A DNA stretch of 7,875 bases from assembly GCA_021826565.1 (NCBI GenBank), contig JAKAZJ010000069.1:1-7875 (forward strand). Direction: 5' to 3'. Under the pieces are notes generated by a model. The model was not told the DNA's origin, ran no database searches, and was given only the letters and a program-made list of their open reading frames with translations. Shown here piece by piece: positions 1 through 6,110 of the stretch. The position numbers and the translations under genes are program-made. How positions within the stretch are numbered: the stretch's first letter is position 1; the number at the start of each line of letters is the position of its first letter. This DNA is from Pseudomonadota bacterium (GTDB lineage: Bacteria; Pseudomonadota; Alphaproteobacteria; Acetobacterales; Acetobacteraceae).

Positions 1-508
1 AGCGGTAGTCCCGGTAGCGTGTGCCGGGCACGGGCATATCGACCGTGAACACCAGGGCCGGGCAACCGGCCGCCGCGGCGCGGGCCAACAGATCCGCCAT
101 GAAGGCGCGATCGCGGAGCATGTAGAGTTGGAACCAGAACGGGATGGGGGTGGCGGCGTGCAATTCGGCGATGGCACAGACCGACACGGTGGAGAGGCAG
201 AACGGAATACCGGCGGCGGCGGCGGCGCGGGCGGCCGGAATTTCCCCGCGCCGCGCATTGAGCCCGGCTAGCCCGACCGGCCCGAGAATGACCGGCATGG
301 CGAGCCTGCGGCCGAACAGGGTGGTGCCGATATCCCGGGCGGAGACGTCGCGCAGCACGCGCTGGCGGAGCGTGATGCCGGCCAGATCGGCGCGGTTGCG
401 GGCCAGCGTGACCTCGTCCGAGGCGCCGCCATCGATATACTCGAACAGAAACCGGGGCAGGCGCGCCCGCGCCAGGGCGCGGTAATCGGCGATGGCGACC
501 GGCTTCAT
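1..508 (-). CDS. lldD: L-lactate dehydrogenase (FMN, LldD type), partial: N-terminal 169 residues
   Basis: FMN-dependent alpha-hydroxy acid dehydrogenase of the LldD/glycolate oxidase family. It oxidises L-lactate to pyruvate at the cytoplasmic membrane and passes electrons to quinone. The gene starts at 508 and runs off the left edge, so the catalytic His/Arg region of the C-terminal half is not visible. Translation from 508 gives the family N-terminus: [10 protein letters not shown] (20-29), [10 protein letters not shown] around 74-83 (FMN loop), LSTVSVC (105-111), FWFQLY (124-129) and [10 protein letters not shown] (155-164). Y24, Y129 and R164 coincide with the substrate-pocket positions of glycolate oxidase. 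The STVSVC stretch, instead of SSWAT, favours lactate dehydrogenase over glycolate oxidase. The start is fixed because the upstream TPR gene's TAG (530-532) is in frame with no other ATG/GTG/TTG between. I see no strong Shine-Dalgarno, so translational coupling to the TPR gene 21 nt upstream is likely. Another 2-hydroxyacid substrate cannot be excluded. Confidence 0.9.
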   Translation of the reverse strand, partial: MKPVAIADYRALARARLPRFLFEYIDGGASDEVTLARNRADLAGITLRQRVLRDVSARDIGTTLFGRRLAMPVILGPVGLAGLNARRGEIPAARAAAAAGIPFCLSTVSVCAIAELHAATPIPFWFQLYMLRDRAFMADLLARAAAAGCPALVFTVDMPVPGTRYRDYR

Positions 509-529
509 GCGGCTGGTCCAGCGCCGCGA

Positions 530-1588
530 CTAATCGGGGGAGACGTGGACCGGCGGAATGTCGGTCAGGCCCTGCTGGGCGGCGCCCTGCTGGGAACTGC
601 CCTGTTGGGAACTGCCCTGCTGGGAACTGCCCTGTTGGGCGGCGCCCGGTGCCGCGGGGGCGGCCTTATCGGCCCAGGTCGCCTCGGTCGGGGCGTGCAG
701 CCGGGCCATGATATCGTCGATTTGCGGCTCCCGCGCGCGGGCGCGGGCGAGATCGGCCTTGCCGGCATCGGTATCGCCGGTGGCGATGCGGGCGATGCCG
801 CGGCCGTAAAGCGCCGAGGTGAAGCCGCCCTGGCGGGCCAGGGCCTTGGTGTCGTTGGCGATGGCCTCGGCCCATTTGTGCTGGCGGAGTTCGATATAGG
901 CGAGATTGGCATAGGGGCGAGAACTATCGACCCATTGACTCGCGATCGATTCCTGACACGCCAGCGTGCCGAGATCGAACAGGCCGGCCACGCCGGCGGC
1001 ATGGCAGATATCGTTCAGGATCGGGCCGTCATTTTTGGCCTGGGCGCGGACCGCGACCTTGAAATCCTGGAATGCGGCGTCGTTCTGGCCGACCAGTGCC
1101 TCGGCGACGCTGCGGAAACCGAAAAATTCGGCGTCACTGAAGTAGGAATAAATACGCACTTTGACGTGCTCGGTATCGCCATAGGGCAGCGCGGCGGCGT
1201 GGTTGAGCGCGGCCAGTGCCGCCGCGCCGTCGGCCTGATAGAGCGCGAGCTTGGCGCGATAGATGGCGGCGATGCGGGTATTGGGCTGCAGGGTCGCGAA
1301 ATGGTCGATATCGTCCCGCGCCGCCGCGAAATCCCCGATCGAAATCTCGAGTCTGGCGCGATAGAGATAGCCATTCGCGTAGGTGGGTTCCTGGACCAGC
1401 GCGCGGGACATCTGGCGCAGCGCATCGGTGAAGCGGCCGCGCTGTTGGCGGGCATAGGCCACCCGGAAATGCATGTCTGAGATCGGCGTGCCGCCGGAAT
1501 CGAACGGAGTGGCCGCCGCGCTGCCGGCGACGAGGCAGAGCAGGCCGGCCGCCAGGCGCCAGGACCTGATTGACCGCATAGGGGACAT
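530..1588 (-). CDS. Secreted TPR-repeat protein with C-terminal SSQQG repeat
   Basis: A 352-residue tetratricopeptide-repeat protein, probably periplasmic; its partner is unknown. A basic start and hydrophobic core (residues 11-26) ending AGSAAA before TPFD look like a Sec signal peptide cut near residue 26. TPR-like helical pairs are visible at about 40-105 (YARQQRGRFTDAL, then YLYRARLEISIGDFAAA) and 224-290 (YANLAYIELRQHKWAEA, then LYGRGIARIATGDTDAG). A less regular middle holds C195 and C211, which could form a disulfide after export. The C-terminus is disordered: Ala/Pro-rich from about 309, then five 5-residue units (316-340) reading AAQQG, SSQQG three times, AAQQG, then a Pro/Val tail. 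The first ATG is preferred over the one three codons later because AAGGAG lies 6 nt upstream of it. The gene precedes lldD on the same strand with a 21-nt gap. A scaffold or cell-envelope role is a guess from the TPR fold. Confidence 0.85.
   Translation of the reverse strand: MSPMRSIRSWRLAAGLLCLVAGSAAATPFDSGGTPISDMHFRVAYARQQRGRFTDALRQMSRALVQEPTYANGYLYRARLEISIGDFAAARDDIDHFATLQPNTRIAAIYRAKLALYQADGAAALAALNHAAALPYGDTEHVKVRIYSYFSDAEFFGFRSVAEALVGQNDAAFQDFKVAVRAQAKNDGPILNDICHAAGVAGLFDLGTLACQESIASQWVDSSRPYANLAYIELRQHKWAEAIANDTKALARQGGFTSALYGRGIARIATGDTDAGKADLARARAREPQIDDIMARLHAPTEATWADKAAPAAPGAAQQGSSQQGSSQQGSSQQGAAQQGLTDIPPVHVSPD
569..643. repeat. In-frame 15-bp tandem repeat (5 units) in the TPR gene
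   Basis: Five head-to-tail 15-bp units lie at 569-583, 584-598, 599-613, 614-628 and 629-643. On the plus strand the core unit reads gccctgctgggaact. The two outer units end ggc instead of act. Position 7 of the unit alternates c, c, t, c, t, so units 2-3 and 4-5 look like a duplicated 30-bp pair. Each unit encodes five residues of the minus-strand protein, so copy-number change would keep the reading frame. Confidence 0.95.
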
Positions 1589-1594
1589 GCGCGG

Positions 1595-1600
1595 CTCCTT
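1595..1600 (-). promoter_or_regulatory. Ribosome binding site of the TPR gene
   Basis: AAGGAG on the minus strand, 6 nt before the ATG at 1588. It decides the start in favour of the first of two nearby ATG codons; the second would be 15 nt away. Confidence 0.8.
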
Positions 1601-1639
1601 CGCTCTGGGCGGGTGACGGCCGCTCTGGGCGGTGACGGC
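1601..1639. repeat. 20/19-bp tandem repeat upstream of the TPR gene
   Basis: Two adjacent copies: cgctctgggcgggtgacggc (1601-1620) and the same sequence lacking one g in the ggg run (1621-1639). The first copy abuts the Shine-Dalgarno of the TPR gene, so the repeat lies in the 5' leader or promoter of the minus-strand unit. Paired regulator-binding sites spaced about two helical turns apart, or simple replication slippage, are both possible. Confidence 0.85.
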
Positions 1640-1763
1640 CCACCGGAGCGCCCATGCCTAGGCGATGCGGAGGAAATTCACAAGGCGCGGATCGGACGGG
1701 CCAGGGCCCGCCTCAGTTGACGCGCGGCGCGGCTTTGGCGTTGTGTGGCCGCGAGACAGCGAC

Positions 1764-1767
1764 GGAG
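1764..1767 (+). promoter_or_regulatory. Ribosome binding site of the MaoC gene
   Basis: GGAG lies 6 nt before the ATG at 1774. It decides the start: the upstream in-frame ATG at 1654 would add 40 residues that do not resemble MaoC proteins and has no comparable site. Confidence 0.75.
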
Positions 1768-1773
1768 CGGACG

Positions 1774-2226
1774 ATGGCTGGGGTGTGGTTCGACGAGTTC
1801 CGGGTGGGGCAGGTGTTTCAGCACCCGATACGGCGCACCGTGACCGAGACCGATAATGTGATGTTTTCCGCGCTGACCCATAACCCGGCGCAACTGCACT
1901 GGGACGAGGAAGCAATGCGCGGCACCGAATTCGGCCAGCGTCTGGTGAACTCGGTGTTCACGCTGGGGCTGATGGTCGGCGTCTCGGTGGGGGATACGAC
2001 ACTGGGGACGGCGGTAGCCAATCTGGGCTGGGACGAGGTACGGTTTCCCCGCCCGGTATTCGTGGGCGATACGCTGCGGGTGGAAACCGAGGTGCTGGAA
2101 TTACGCCCGTCGCGGTCCCGCCCCGACCAGGGGATCGTGATTTTTGCCCACCGCGCGTTCAACCAGCGCGAGGAATTGGTGGCCCATTGCAAGCGCGCAT
2201 CGCTACAGCGGAAGCGCCCGCAATGA
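1774..2226 (+). CDS. MaoC-family (R)-specific enoyl-CoA hydratase/dehydratase
   Basis: A 150-residue single hot-dog-domain protein of the MaoC family, which reversibly hydrates the double bond of an enoyl-CoA in the cytoplasm. Family marks in order are WFDEFRVGQ (5-13), the RRTVTETD stretch (20-27), NPAQLHWDEEA (37-47) with the catalytic-position His at H42, LVNSVFTLGLMVG, TTLGTAVANLGWDEVRFPRPVFVGDTL in mid-protein, and SRSRPDQGIV followed by HRAFNQREELV near the end. The usual catalytic Asp five residues before the His is Asn (N37). From memory, Asn is common in the subfamily that pairs with CitE-like lyases, so this is probably not a defect. The gene overlaps the downstream CoA-ester lyase by ATGA, indicating coupled function: hydration of a mesaconyl-CoA-type substrate followed by cleavage. 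The exact substrate is inferred. Confidence 0.85.
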   Translation: MAGVWFDEFRVGQVFQHPIRRTVTETDNVMFSALTHNPAQLHWDEEAMRGTEFGQRLVNSVFTLGLMVGVSVGDTTLGTAVANLGWDEVRFPRPVFVGDTLRVETEVLELRPSRSRPDQGIVIFAHRAFNQREELVAHCKRASLQRKRPQ

Positions 2227-3107
2227 CCCGGCCGGCGCGGTCGTGGCTGTTCGTGCCCGCGGACAGCGAGCGCAAGCTGGCGCGCGCGGGTGACGCCGGC
2301 GCGGATGCAATTATTCTCGATCTTGAGGATTCCGTGAGCGGTGAGCGCAAGGCGCTGGCGCGGGAAATTGCCGCCGCCTTTCTGCGCACCGGGCGGGAGG
2401 GGGCGCGCGGCGCGGCGCTGTGGGTTCGGGTGAACCCGCTGGAGACGCCGCTTTGCCTCGCGGATCTGGCGGCGGTGGTGGAGGCGGCACCCGATGGCAT
2501 CATGCTACCCAAGACCGAAGGGCCGCGGGCGCTGCGCCAATTGGGGTTTTATCTCGACGCGCTGGAAGCCCGGGCCGGCCTGCCGCCTGGCGGCATCGGC
2601 GTGCTGCCGGTTGCCACCGAAACCGCCTCCGCCCCGTTCCGGCTCGGCGATTACGCGCGCGCGCGGCTGGATCGGCTGCGCGGCCTGACCTGGGGCGGGG
2701 AAGACCTGGCCACCGCGCTCGGCGCCAGCACCAACCGCGACGCGACCGGGGATTGGGCCTTCACCTACAAGCTGGTGCGATCCCTGACCCTGATGGCGGC
2801 GCGCGCGGCCGGGGTGGCGGCGGTGGATACGCTGCACGCCGATTTCCGCGACGAGACGGGGCTGACGCGGCATTCGGCCGCATCCCGCGCGGAAGGCTTC
2901 AGCGGACGGCTGGCCATCCATCCCGCGCAGGTGCCGGTGATCAATGCCGCCTACCTTCCCTCGGCCGAGGAAATCGCGGCGGCGACCCGGGTGTTGGCGG
3001 CCTTCGCGGCCGAGCCCGGAGCCGCCACCGTGGGGCTCGACGGACGCATGCTGGACCGGCCGCATCTGAAGCAGGCGGAGGCGATACTGGCGGCGGCGGG
3101 GCGGTGA
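2223..3107 (+). CDS. CitE/HpcH-HpaI family CoA-ester lyase
   Basis: A 294-residue TIM-barrel lyase of the CitE / malyl-CoA lyase family, which cleaves (or forms) 3-hydroxyacyl-CoA thioesters such as citramalyl-CoA, malyl-CoA or beta-methylmalyl-CoA. Visible motifs are RSWLFVPADSERK (6-18), the DLEDSV stretch (33-38), WVRVNP with substrate-position R69 (67-72), MLPKTE (94-99), ATETASA with E133 and GGEDL with D161 (the two Mg2+ ligands in the family), and AIHPAQV near the C-terminal third. The length is that of stand-alone CitE-like lyases, without the C-terminal extension of longer malyl-CoA lyases. The start at 2223 is chosen because it overlaps the MaoC stop (ATGA), has GGAAG at 2210-2214, and begins right before the conserved N-terminal strand; a longer frame from 2187 only repeats MaoC sequence. 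Plausible products are pyruvate plus acetyl-CoA or glyoxylate plus propionyl-CoA; the sequence alone does not decide. Confidence 0.88.
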   Translation: MTRPARSWLFVPADSERKLARAGDAGADAIILDLEDSVSGERKALAREIAAAFLRTGREGARGAALWVRVNPLETPLCLADLAAVVEAAPDGIMLPKTEGPRALRQLGFYLDALEARAGLPPGGIGVLPVATETASAPFRLGDYARARLDRLRGLTWGGEDLATALGASTNRDATGDWAFTYKLVRSLTLMAARAAGVAAVDTLHADFRDETGLTRHSAASRAEGFSGRLAIHPAQVPVINAAYLPSAEEIAAATRVLAAFAAEPGAATVGLDGRMLDRPHLKQAEAILAAAGR

Positions 3108-3110
3108 CTT

Positions 3111-3129
3111 TATTCCACTAAGTGGGGTA
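3111..3129 (+). other. Inverted repeat just after the lyase stop codon
   Basis: CCACT-A-AGTGG (3115-3125) is a perfect 5-bp inverted repeat. In RNA, two G-U pairs and two A-U pairs lengthen it to a stem of 8-9 bp with UAA at the tip. It begins 4 nt after the stop codon. No U-run follows, so it is not a typical intrinsic terminator. It could be a 3'-end stabiliser, part of a Rho-dependent end, or a protein-binding palindrome. Confidence 0.45.
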
Positions 3130-3135
3130 TAAGCG

Positions 3136-3156
3136 GCGACGGTTGGCGTCGCAACC
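3136..3156 (+). other. GC-rich hairpin with two alternative pairings
   Basis: GCGACG (3136-3141) pairs with CGTCGC (3147-3152) around a 5-nt loop. An alternative stem pairs GGTTG (3141-3145) with CAACC (3152-3156). The two share bases and exclude each other. No T-run follows. It may help end the MaoC/CitE transcript or be chance in GC-rich DNA. Confidence 0.35.
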
Positions 3157-3369
3157 CGATCCGCGCTGCCGGTGGGCGCGGCGATGAAAACCTATCTCGC
3201 AGCGCCTCGTGTCGTTCATCGTCCGCTACATCACCGGTTCACGGTCGGGCTGAACCCTGACGCATTTTCCCGGAGTTTCCAGGCCTGACGAGCCCCGACC
3301 GGGCCCGCCCCACCGCCAATTATACGTTTGTCCTTTCCCCCCTGCCGCGGTTCGCCTAAACTCGGCCGT

Positions 3370-3834
3370 ATGGCCGATACGCAACTGACCCTCGACATCA
3401 ATGGCAAGCCCACCCCGGTCGCGGGTCCGCCCGACATGCCGCTGTTGTGGGCGCTGCGTGACGTGCTGGGGCTGACCGGCACGAAATTTGGCTGTGGCAT
3501 TGCCCAGTGCGGCGCCTGCACGGTGCATGTGGGGGGCAAGGCGGTGCGATCGTGCCAGTTGCCGATTGGCGCGGTGGGGAATGCGCCGGTGACCACGATC
3601 GAGGCGATCGGGGCGACCCCGCTCGGCAGCCGGGTGCAGAAAGCCTGGCTGGACGCGGAAGTGGTGCAGTGCGGCTATTGCCAATCCGGGCAGATCATGT
3701 CGGCCGTGGCGCTGCTGACGCAAACGCCACACCCCACGGATGCGGACATAGATGCCGCGATGTCGGGCAATATCTGTCGCTGCGGTACCTATGTGCGCAT
3801 CCGCGCGGCCATTCATCAGGCGGCGCGGGGCTGA
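3370..3834 (+). CDS. [2Fe-2S] subunit of a molybdenum hydroxylase (IorA/AldF-like)
   Basis: A 154-residue small subunit of a xanthine-oxidase-family enzyme. It carries two [2Fe-2S] clusters that relay electrons from the Mo site. The plant-ferredoxin cluster is C42, C47, C50 and C62 ([12 protein letters not shown], then a Cys 12 residues on). The second, four-helix domain holds C101 and C104 (QCGYCQSGQ) and C136 and C138 (NICRCGTY). All eight ligands are present, and the length is normal for stand-alone small subunits. The ATG at 3370 is preferred over a TTG at 3328 because conserved small subunits begin a few residues before the first strand (QLTLDINGK). There is no signal peptide, so export would rely on folding with the Tat-bearing large subunit, whose start is 5 nt downstream. 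Relatives include isoquinoline 1-oxidoreductase alpha, nicotinate dehydrogenase small subunit and AldF of acetic acid bacteria; the substrate cannot be told from this subunit. Confidence 0.92.
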   Translation: MADTQLTLDINGKPTPVAGPPDMPLLWALRDVLGLTGTKFGCGIAQCGACTVHVGGKAVRSCQLPIGAVGNAPVTTIEAIGATPLGSRVQKAWLDAEVVQCGYCQSGQIMSAVALLTQTPHPTDADIDAAMSGNICRCGTYVRIRAAIHQAARG

Positions 3835-3839
3835 CCGAC

Positions 3840-6110
3840 ATGACCGACACGCCTGAATTTCCGGGATTTCGTGGCGCGGGGCGGGCGGCTTCCGGCCAGG
3901 GGCTTTCCCGCCGGGCGCTGCTGCGCGCGTTTGCCGCCGCCGGCGGCGGGTTGCTGCTGGCGGTGGCGCTACCGCATGGGCCGGGCGCGGCGCTGGCCGA
4001 TTCCCCGAGCGACGGATTTGCGCCGGATGCCTTCATCAGGCTGGACACGGCCGGGAATATCACACTGATCATGCCCCAGGTGGAAATGGGCCAAGGCATC
4101 TACACCGCTCTGGCCATGCTGATCGCCGATGAGATGGACGCCGATTTTTCCCGGATTGCGGTAGAAGCCGCGCCACCGAACGAGACACTCTACGCCAACC
4201 CGGCCTTTCACATGCAGGTGACCGGCGGATCGACCTCGGTGCGCGCGTTCTGGATGCCGCTGCGCGAAGCGGGCGCGGCGGCGCGCGGGATGCTGGTGGC
4301 CGTGGCGGCCACCGGTTGGGGCGTGACGCCCGATACGTGCCGCGCGGCCAACGGGGTGGTGTATCACGATGGCTCCGGACGCAGCCAGACCTATGGCGCG
4401 CTCGCCGCCGCGGCGGCGCAGCAGACACCGCCGGCTCACCCGACACTGAAAACCCCGGCGCAATTCACCCTGATCGGCAAAGCGGTGAAGCGGCTGGATA
4501 CGCCGGCAAAGGTGGATGGCAGCGCCAAATTCGGCATCGATGCGATGCCGCCCGGCGTACTGGTCGCGACACTGGCCACCTGCCCGGTATTCGGCGGCAC
4601 GGTGGGGGCGGTTGGCAACCAGGCCGCGGCGCTGGCCGTGCCGGGGGTGACGCAGGTGGTGGTGCTGGACGACCTGGTGGCGGTGGTCGGCGCGCATATG
4701 TGGGCGGCCAAGCAGGGCCTGGCGGCGCTGACCATAAGCTGGACCGAGGGCAGCAACGCGGAGGTCGATACGGCGGATATTCTGTCCGCCCTGATCGATG
4801 CGTCGAAGAACCCGGGCGTCGTGGCCCGCAACGACGGCAACGCCGACAAAGCGCTGGCCGCCCCTGATGTCATCGAGGCGGAATATCACGTGCCGTTCCT
4901 GGCGCACGCGACCATGGAGCCGATGAACTGCACGCTGCACGTGCAGCCCGACGCGTGCGAGGTGTGGGTGGGCAGCCAGGTGCTGGCCCGCGCCCAGGCG
5001 GCGGTGGCCAAGGTGACCGGACTGCCGGCAGAAAAAGTTATCGTGCACAACCACGTGCTGGGCGGTGGCTTCGGCCGGCGCCTGGAGGTGGACATGATAA
5101 TTCAAGCGGCGCGAATTGCGCAGAAAGTCACGGGTCCGGTGAAAGTGGTGTGGACACGTGAGGAGGATATCCAGAAGTCGCTTTATCGGCCGTTCTATTA
5201 CGATCGCGTGGCCGCGATGCTGAAAGACGGCAAAATTGCCGCCTGGCGCCACCGCATAGCCGGATCCTCCGTCATTGCGCGCTGGGCGCCGCCGGGCTTC
5301 GTCAATGGATTGGACCCGGATGCGGTGGATGGCGCGGTGGATTTTCCCTACGCGGCGCCCGATGTGCGGGTGGAATATGTGCGCCACGAACCACGCGCGG
5401 TGCCAACGTGTTTCTGGCGCAGTGTGGGACCCGGGCACAATATTTTCGTGGTCGAGAGTTTCGTGGACGAGTTGGCGCACAAGGCCGGACAGGACCCCGT
5501 GCGCTTCCGTCGCGCGCAGTTGGACCACGCACCAAGGCTGGCGGCGTGCCTGGACAAGGTTGCCGAGACGTTCGGCTGGAGTCAGGCCGTGCCCGCCGGC
5601 AGCGGAGCCCGCACTGGCCCCCTCACTGGCCCCCTCACTGGCCCCCTCACTGGCCTCCGCATCGGCCAGGGTGTCGCACTGGAACCCGCCTTCGGGTCCT
5701 ATCTCGCGGCGATGGCCGAAGTGGCGGTGGACGATGACGGCAATATCACGCTCAGGCGGGTGGTCTGCGCCGTGGACTGCGGCATGGTCGTGAACCCGGA
5801 CACGGTCGCGGCCCAAATTCAGGGTGGCCTGATTTTCGGTCTGACCGCCGCGCTGTATGGTGAAATCACCCTGCGGAAGGGGCGTGTTCAACAAAGCAAC
5901 TTCAATAATTATCGCATGATGCGGATAAACGAAGCACCGGATATCCGGATCGTCATCATGCCGAGCGCGGAGGCGCCCGGTGGTATCGGCGAACCCGGCA
6001 CGGCGATTGCCGCGCCGGTACTGGCGAACGCGATATTCGCGGCCACCGGAGTGCGACTGCGGACGCTCCCGATCGATCGCACCCGCCTGGTGCGCGGAGA
6101 ACCGGCATGA
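3840..6110 (+). CDS. Molybdopterin-binding subunit of a periplasmic molybdenum hydroxylase (IorB/AldH-like)
   Basis: A 756-residue catalytic subunit holding the molybdenum cofactor, expected as the cytosine-dinucleotide form. It hydroxylates or oxidises an aldehyde or N-heterocycle using water. A twin-arginine signal is clear: SRRALLRAF (23-31, R24-R25), then a hydrophobic stretch to about residue 44 and ALA-D at 51-54, so the complex works in the periplasm. An N-terminal cofactor segment (MPQVEMGQGIYTAL) precedes the hammerhead domain from about residue 209 (FTLIGKAVKRLDTPAKVDG). Then come GGGFGRR (408-414), FWRSVGPGHNIFVVESFVDELAH, and the C-terminal GEPG with the catalytic Glu at E718. These marks place it in the isoquinoline oxidoreductase beta / aldehyde dehydrogenase AldH branch, where a cytochrome c rather than a FAD subunit takes the electrons. 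The start at 3840, 5 nt after the small-subunit stop, leads directly into the Tat signal. Residues 592-607 hold an odd TGPL repeat. An ATGA overlap links it to the cytochrome gene. Confidence 0.92.
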   Translation: MTDTPEFPGFRGAGRAASGQGLSRRALLRAFAAAGGGLLLAVALPHGPGAALADSPSDGFAPDAFIRLDTAGNITLIMPQVEMGQGIYTALAMLIADEMDADFSRIAVEAAPPNETLYANPAFHMQVTGGSTSVRAFWMPLREAGAAARGMLVAVAATGWGVTPDTCRAANGVVYHDGSGRSQTYGALAAAAAQQTPPAHPTLKTPAQFTLIGKAVKRLDTPAKVDGSAKFGIDAMPPGVLVATLATCPVFGGTVGAVGNQAAALAVPGVTQVVVLDDLVAVVGAHMWAAKQGLAALTISWTEGSNAEVDTADILSALIDASKNPGVVARNDGNADKALAAPDVIEAEYHVPFLAHATMEPMNCTLHVQPDACEVWVGSQVLARAQAAVAKVTGLPAEKVIVHNHVLGGGFGRRLEVDMIIQAARIAQKVTGPVKVVWTREEDIQKSLYRPFYYDRVAAMLKDGKIAAWRHRIAGSSVIARWAPPGFVNGLDPDAVDGAVDFPYAAPDVRVEYVRHEPRAVPTCFWRSVGPGHNIFVVESFVDELAHKAGQDPVRFRRAQLDHAPRLAACLDKVAETFGWSQAVPAGSGARTGPLTGPLTGPLTGLRIGQGVALEPAFGSYLAAMAEVAVDDDGNITLRRVVCAVDCGMVVNPDTVAAQIQGGLIFGLTAALYGEITLRKGRVQQSNFNNYRMMRINEAPDIRIVIMPSAEAPGGIGEPGTAIAAPVLANAIFAATGVRLRTLPIDRTRLVRGEPA
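5613..5656. repeat. In-frame 12-bp tandem repeat in the molybdopterin subunit gene
   Basis: Three perfect copies of actggccccctc (5613-5624, 5625-5636, 5637-5648) are followed by a partial fourth copy (actggcct, 5649-5656). They encode TGPL three times and then TGL, residues 592-606. The position is a linker between the GWSQAVPAG stretch and the GQGVALEPAFGSY strand. The unit is a whole number of codons, so copy-number change would not break the frame. Confidence 0.95.
6096..6099 (+). promoter_or_regulatory. Ribosome binding site of the cytochrome c gene
   Basis: GGAG lies inside the end of the molybdopterin subunit gene, 7 nt before the ATG at 6107. Together with the ATGA overlap it supports the start and coupled translation. 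Confidence 0.75.

Larger units (their letters stand above)
1589..1773. other. Divergent intergenic region between the TPR and MaoC genes
   Basis: This 185-bp region separates a minus-strand transcription unit (TPR, lldD) from a plus-strand one (MaoC, CitE), so it should carry promoters for both. It holds a 20/19-bp tandem repeat (1601-1639), an 8-bp palindrome GCCTAGGC (1656-1663) and a purine-rich GGAGGA (1669-1674) with no start codon at a useful distance. A TTGACG hexamer at 1717-1722 could be a -35 box for the plus-strand genes, but the sequence 17 nt on (TTGTGT) is a poor -10. An open frame extends the MaoC gene upstream to an ATG at 1654, but that extension does not resemble the family. 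Confidence 0.6.
3108..3369. other. Intergenic region with two possible stem-loops
   Basis: These 262 bp separate the lyase gene from the molybdoenzyme operon. Two inverted repeats follow the lyase stop (3111-3129 and 3136-3156). An AT-rich AATTATAC at 3317-3324, about 45 nt before the operon start, could serve as a -10 element, but no good -35 is seen at the right distance. A 34-codon frame at 3184-3288 has no Shine-Dalgarno and no recognisable family. The rest shows nothing I can identify. No good Shine-Dalgarno precedes the ATG at 3370. Confidence 0.55.

Noticed and set aside
569..643. Possible CRISPR-like array
   Set aside because: The 15-bp units are directly adjacent with no unique spacers, and they are translated in frame inside a gene.
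545..1480. 311-codon plus-strand frame opposite the TPR gene
   Set aside because: It is the shadow of a minus-strand gene that has a signal peptide, TPR motifs and a good Shine-Dalgarno. The LLGTA run is just the other strand of the SSQQG repeat.
1717..1746. Sigma-70-like promoter for the MaoC/CitE operon (TTGACG, 17 nt, TTGTGT)
   Set aside because: The -35 is good but the -10 matches the consensus poorly, so it is mentioned only as a possibility in the intergenic entry rather than called as a promoter.
1654..1773. 40-residue N-terminal extension of the MaoC protein from an upstream ATG
   Set aside because: The extension does not look like MaoC sequence, and a good Shine-Dalgarno lies 6 nt before the ATG at 1774, right where family similarity begins.
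3184..3288. 34-codon frame between the two plus-strand operons
   Set aside because: No Shine-Dalgarno, no recognisable motif, and a length easily reached by chance in GC-rich DNA.
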